Source: DATJZH01 sp035499215
Lineage (GTDB): Bacteria > Actinomycetota > Actinomycetes > Streptosporangiales > Streptosporangiaceae
NCBI GenBank assembly: GCA_035499215.1
Contig: DATJZH010000077.1
Span: 1 to 17,552, forward strand
Reading direction: 5' to 3'
Length of the DNA: 17,552 nt
Below the pieces are notes generated by a model. The model saw only the letters and a program-made list of their open reading frames with translations. It did not search any database and was not told where the DNA came from. Below, one piece after another: positions 15,485 through 17,552 of this stretch. A program made the translations under genes and the position numbers. Numbering within the stretch: the stretch's first letter is position 1; every line of letters begins with the position of its first letter.

Positions 15485-15507
15485 CGCGCCGCGGGGCCGC
15501 CGGCAGG

Positions 15508-16488
15508 CTACTCGTCAGTCGTCAGGCCCTCGCGCAGCTGCGTGAGCGTCCGGGCCAGCAGCCGGGAGACGTGCATCTGCGAGATGCCGAGCTCGGTGGC
15601 TATCTGCGACTGCGTCATGTTGCCGAAGAAGCGCAGCAGCAGGATCCTCTTCTCCCTCGGCGGCAGCCGCTCGAGCAGCGGCTTGAGCGACTCCCGGTAC
15701 TCGACGCCCTCCAGCGCATCGTCGACCATGCCCAGGGACTCGGCCACGGCCGGCGCGTCCTCATCGCCGGAGTCCGGGGCGTCCAGCGACACCGTCGAGT
15801 AGGCGTTAGCCGATTCCAGGCCCTCGAGTACCTCTTCCTCGCTCATCTGCAGGTGGTCGGCGAGCTCGGCGATGGTCGGCGCCCGGCCGAGGCGCTGAGC
15901 GAGGTCGCTGATGGCCTTCGTCAGCGCGAGCTTCAGTTCTTGCAGCCGCCGCGGAACGCGCACCGCCCAGCCCTTGTCCCGGAAGTGGCGCTTGATCTCG
16001 CCGACAATAGTCGGCGTGGCATAGGTGGAGAACTCGACACCGCGGCTCAGATCGAACCTGTCAATGGACTTGATCAGGCCTATCGTGGCCACCTGAGTGA
16101 GGTCATCAAGCCACTCACCCCTGTTCCGAAACCGGCGTGCGAGGTACTCGACCAGGGGCAGGTGCAGCTCGACCAGCTCAGCGCGGATGCGCAGCCGCTC
16201 CTGGTCACCCTCAGGCAGCTCGCCCAGCCGCTCGAACAGCTCCCTGGCGTGGCCCCGCTCGCGCGGCGCATGCGCAATCCTGGCCGGTATCAGCACGTCG
16301 GGGGAGTCGGCATCCTCGTCGCCATCGTCGGCGTGCAGGCCCGCCGCCTCGATCTCGGCAGCATCCCGGAAGTCGAGCAGCGCAGCCGCGGCGCCGTCGC
16401 TGTCGCCTGCTCCGGGCCGCCCGGCGGGCGGCCCGGCCGGCATGGTCTCGAAATCCTCGGTCAACGCGATCTCAGCTTCCCCCGTCAC
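15508..16488 (-). CDS. RNA polymerase sigma factor, SigB/SigF/SigH family
   Basis: A 326-residue group-3 sigma factor. Region 2 is LPLVEYLARRFRNRGEWLDDLTQVATIGLIKSIDRFD through EFSTYATPTIVGEIKRHFRD (~110-170), region 3 includes RAPTIAELADHLQMSEEEV, and region 4 is LLERLPPREKRILLLRFFGNMTQSQIATELGISQMHVSRLL (~275-315). An N-terminal extension of about 80-100 residues, acidic and alanine/glycine-rich, precedes region 2; S. coelicolor SigH has a comparable extension. Members direct osmotic, general-stress or developmental genes and are held by an RsbW-type partner. The GTG at 16488 overlaps the stop of that partner gene (GTGA), which fixes the start. The S. coelicolor sigH locus, between wblE and sodN, has the same order, so orthology is likely, but I leave the symbol blank because naming differs among genera. 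Confidence 0.9.
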   Translation of the reverse strand: MTGEAEIALTEDFETMPAGPPAGRPGAGDSDGAAAALLDFRDAAEIEAAGLHADDGDEDADSPDVLIPARIAHAPRERGHARELFERLGELPEGDQERLRIRAELVELHLPLVEYLARRFRNRGEWLDDLTQVATIGLIKSIDRFDLSRGVEFSTYATPTIVGEIKRHFRDKGWAVRVPRRLQELKLALTKAISDLAQRLGRAPTIAELADHLQMSEEEVLEGLESANAYSTVSLDAPDSGDEDAPAVAESLGMVDDALEGVEYRESLKPLLERLPPREKRILLLRFFGNMTQSQIATELGISQMHVSRLLARTLTQLREGLTTDE

Positions 16489-17003
16489 ACAGACCCCGAT
16501 GACAGGCGGTTCTTGCGCATGACGATGGTCAGCCGGTCACCGTGGCCCACATGGGCCTCGACGCTCCCCGCCAGCGCCGAAAGCACCGTCCACGCGAAGG
16601 TGTCGCTGGCCGGCGCGCGTGGCGCCAGGCAGGGCACGGACACCGAGATCGTCATCATCTCCGGCTCCAGGGCGAAGCCGCACTCCAGGCTGCTGCCGGG
16701 GATGGCCTGGCCGAGCAGCATGGCGCAGGCCTCGTCCACCGCGATGCGCAAGTCCTCGATCTCGTCGAGCGTGAAATCCAGCCGGGCTGCCAGGCCGGCC
16801 GTGGCGGTACGGAGCACCGACAGATACGCGCTCTCGGCCGGCATCCGGACAGTCACCTGATCCGCCGCGTCGGCGCGGCGGGCGGTATGCGCGGCGGCGG
16901 GAGCCAGCGCCCCCCCGCCGCCATCGGCGGCGAGCGCGGGGGCCCCGTCACGAGTTGCGCTGGCGGCCTGCGCGGTCGCCGGTACGGTCGTGTCCTCGGT
17001 CAC
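16485..17003 (-). CDS. RsbW-like anti-sigma factor (GHKL ATPase fold)
   Basis: A 172-residue protein. The first ~48 residues are Ala/Gly-rich and probably disordered. From residue ~50 it has the RsbW-type histidine-kinase-like fold: VRMPAESAYLSVLRTATAGLAARLDFTLDEIEDLRIAVDEACAMLL, where E-x2-DL-x-IAVDEAC is the ATP-binding N-box signature. The C-terminal part (DTFAWTVLSALAGSVEAHVGHGDRLTIVMRK) matches the end of the family, with no canonical G-box obvious. Such proteins bind their sigma factor and are countered by STAS-domain antagonists; none is in the window. The GTG at 17003 has GGAGG 7 bases upstream. The overlap with the sigma gene makes the two a co-translated pair. Confidence 0.88.
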   Translation of the reverse strand: MTEDTTVPATAQAASATRDGAPALAADGGGGALAPAAAHTARRADAADQVTVRMPAESAYLSVLRTATAGLAARLDFTLDEIEDLRIAVDEACAMLLGQAIPGSSLECGFALEPEMMTISVSVPCLAPRAPASDTFAWTVLSALAGSVEAHVGHGDRLTIVMRKNRLSSGSV

Positions 17004-17138
17004 GTCTATCCTCCAGCAGCGGCCGGACGGTGGCTTCGCTTTGCGGCGGTTCCGGCTCCTGCCTGCAACTTACCGTGCGCGGTGCGTTGTGCTGACGCGC
17101 CGCGCGGCCAGCAGGCGAGAGGGATGACAGACAGCCGA

Positions 17139-17193
17139 CGGCGGGCCGCGCGGGAAGAGGTCGCGCGGCCCGCCGGCCGGGCGAATGCCCGGC
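17139..17193 (-). terminator. Tandem hairpins after sodN
   Basis: Directly after the sodN stop come GCCGGGC-GAAT-GCCCGGC (17176-17193; 7-bp stem) and then a perfect 14-bp stem with arms 17139-17152 and 17162-17175 around a 9-base loop. Neither has a U-tract. They separate sodN from rsbW, which is transcribed in the same direction. Confidence 0.75.
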
Positions 17194-17204
17194 GCCCGAG
17201 AATC

Positions 17205-17552
17205 TCAGCCCTGCTTGGTCTCCCAGAAGACCTTCGCGATCTCGTCGATCTTCGCGAGCAGCTCATCGGCCTTGGCCACATCCGTGCTGCCCTTGGTGCC
17301 GGCTGCGCCCGCGGCCTTGGTCGCCTCATTGAACAGCTGGTTCAGCTGGGGATACTTCTCGAAGTGCGGCGGCTTGAAGTAGTCGGTCCACAGCACCCAC
17401 AGGTGGTGCTTGACGAGGTCGGACCGCTCCTCCTTGATGACCAGGGCGCGAGCCCGGAACTCCGGGTCGGAGTTCTGCTGGTACTTCTCGCAGATGCCGC
17501 GGACCGACTCGGCCTCGATCCTTGCCTGTGCCGGGTCGTAGACGCCGCAAGG
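17205..17552 (-). CDS. sodN: Nickel-containing superoxide dismutase (partial, 5' end beyond window)
   Basis: The last 115 residues of NiSOD, which converts superoxide to peroxide and oxygen in the cytoplasm. The fragment begins PCGVYDPAQARIEAESV, the remainder of the nickel hook HCDLPCGVY: the second hook cysteine (Cys6 of the mature enzyme) is present, while His1, Cys2 and the leader peptide lie beyond the right edge. The four-helix-bundle body follows, with VIKEERSDLVKHHLWVLWTDYFKPPHFEKYPQL-type sequence and the family ending AKVFWETKQG. Family enzymes need a dedicated protease, SodX, to expose His1; its gene is expected off the right edge, since rsbW lies downstream here. In Streptomyces nickel represses or induces SOD genes through Nur, but the promoter is outside the window. 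Confidence 0.96.
   Translation of the reverse strand, partial: PCGVYDPAQARIEAESVRGICEKYQQNSDPEFRARALVIKEERSDLVKHHLWVLWTDYFKPPHFEKYPQLNQLFNEATKAAGAAGTKGSTDVAKADELLAKIDEIAKVFWETKQG

Overview
High-GC, actinobacterial-looking chromosomal DNA. Signatures: GTG/TTG starts, 4-base stop/start overlaps, SigR-RsrA, WhiB, a PdtaS-type kinase, a SigB/F-family sigma factor with its RsbW-like partner, and a nickel superoxide dismutase. From memory, the gene set resembles the conserved aroA-sigH-whiB1 neighbourhood of Mycobacterium (about Rv3218-Rv3228) and the hisN/sigR/wblE/sigH/sodN neighbourhood of Streptomyces coelicolor. I cannot assign a genus. No transposon, phage gene, CRISPR array, rRNA or tRNA was seen.

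Layout. 1-3990, minus strand: aroA (EPSP synthase), rsgA (ribosome-assembly GTPase), hisN (histidinol-phosphatase) and a CBS-domain protein cut by the left edge. 4173-5357, plus strand: an abasic-site crosslinking (SRAP) protein coupled to a DksA/TraR-type zinc-finger protein. 5414-6518: a SigR-type promoter, sigR and rsrA, the thiol-oxidative stress switch. 6848-9543: two translationally coupled membrane HD proteins, the first with a complete HD-GYP (c-di-GMP phosphodiesterase) motif set and the second degenerate. 9554-11619: a biotin carboxylase, a 70-residue biotin carrier and a FlK-like hotdog thioesterase, with no carboxyltransferase nearby. 11750-13240: a PdtaS-type histidine kinase, convergent with whiB1 (13344-13598, minus). 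13599-14063: gene-free, with a Rex/CRP-like operator next to a candidate whiB1 promoter. 14064-15484: a divergent lipid kinase and a small membrane protein. 15508-17003, minus: rsbW-like anti-sigma factor and SigB/F-family sigma factor. 17205-17552: sodN, cut by the right edge, followed by two strong hairpins.

Taken together this is a stress and redox control region: SigR/RsrA senses disulfide stress, WhiB1 carries an iron-sulfur cluster, sodN removes superoxide, RsbW/SigF is the general or osmotic stress switch, and the HD-GYP pair plus PdtaS point to second-messenger signalling. The less ordinary parts are the active/degenerate HD-GYP pair, the carboxyltransferase-less biotin module with a thioesterase, a SigR promoter whose transcript could encode an N-terminally extended SigR, several start regions that look leaderless, a probable CTG start for rsgA, and the operator at whiB1. 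All functional calls rest on motif reading by eye; no database search was run.
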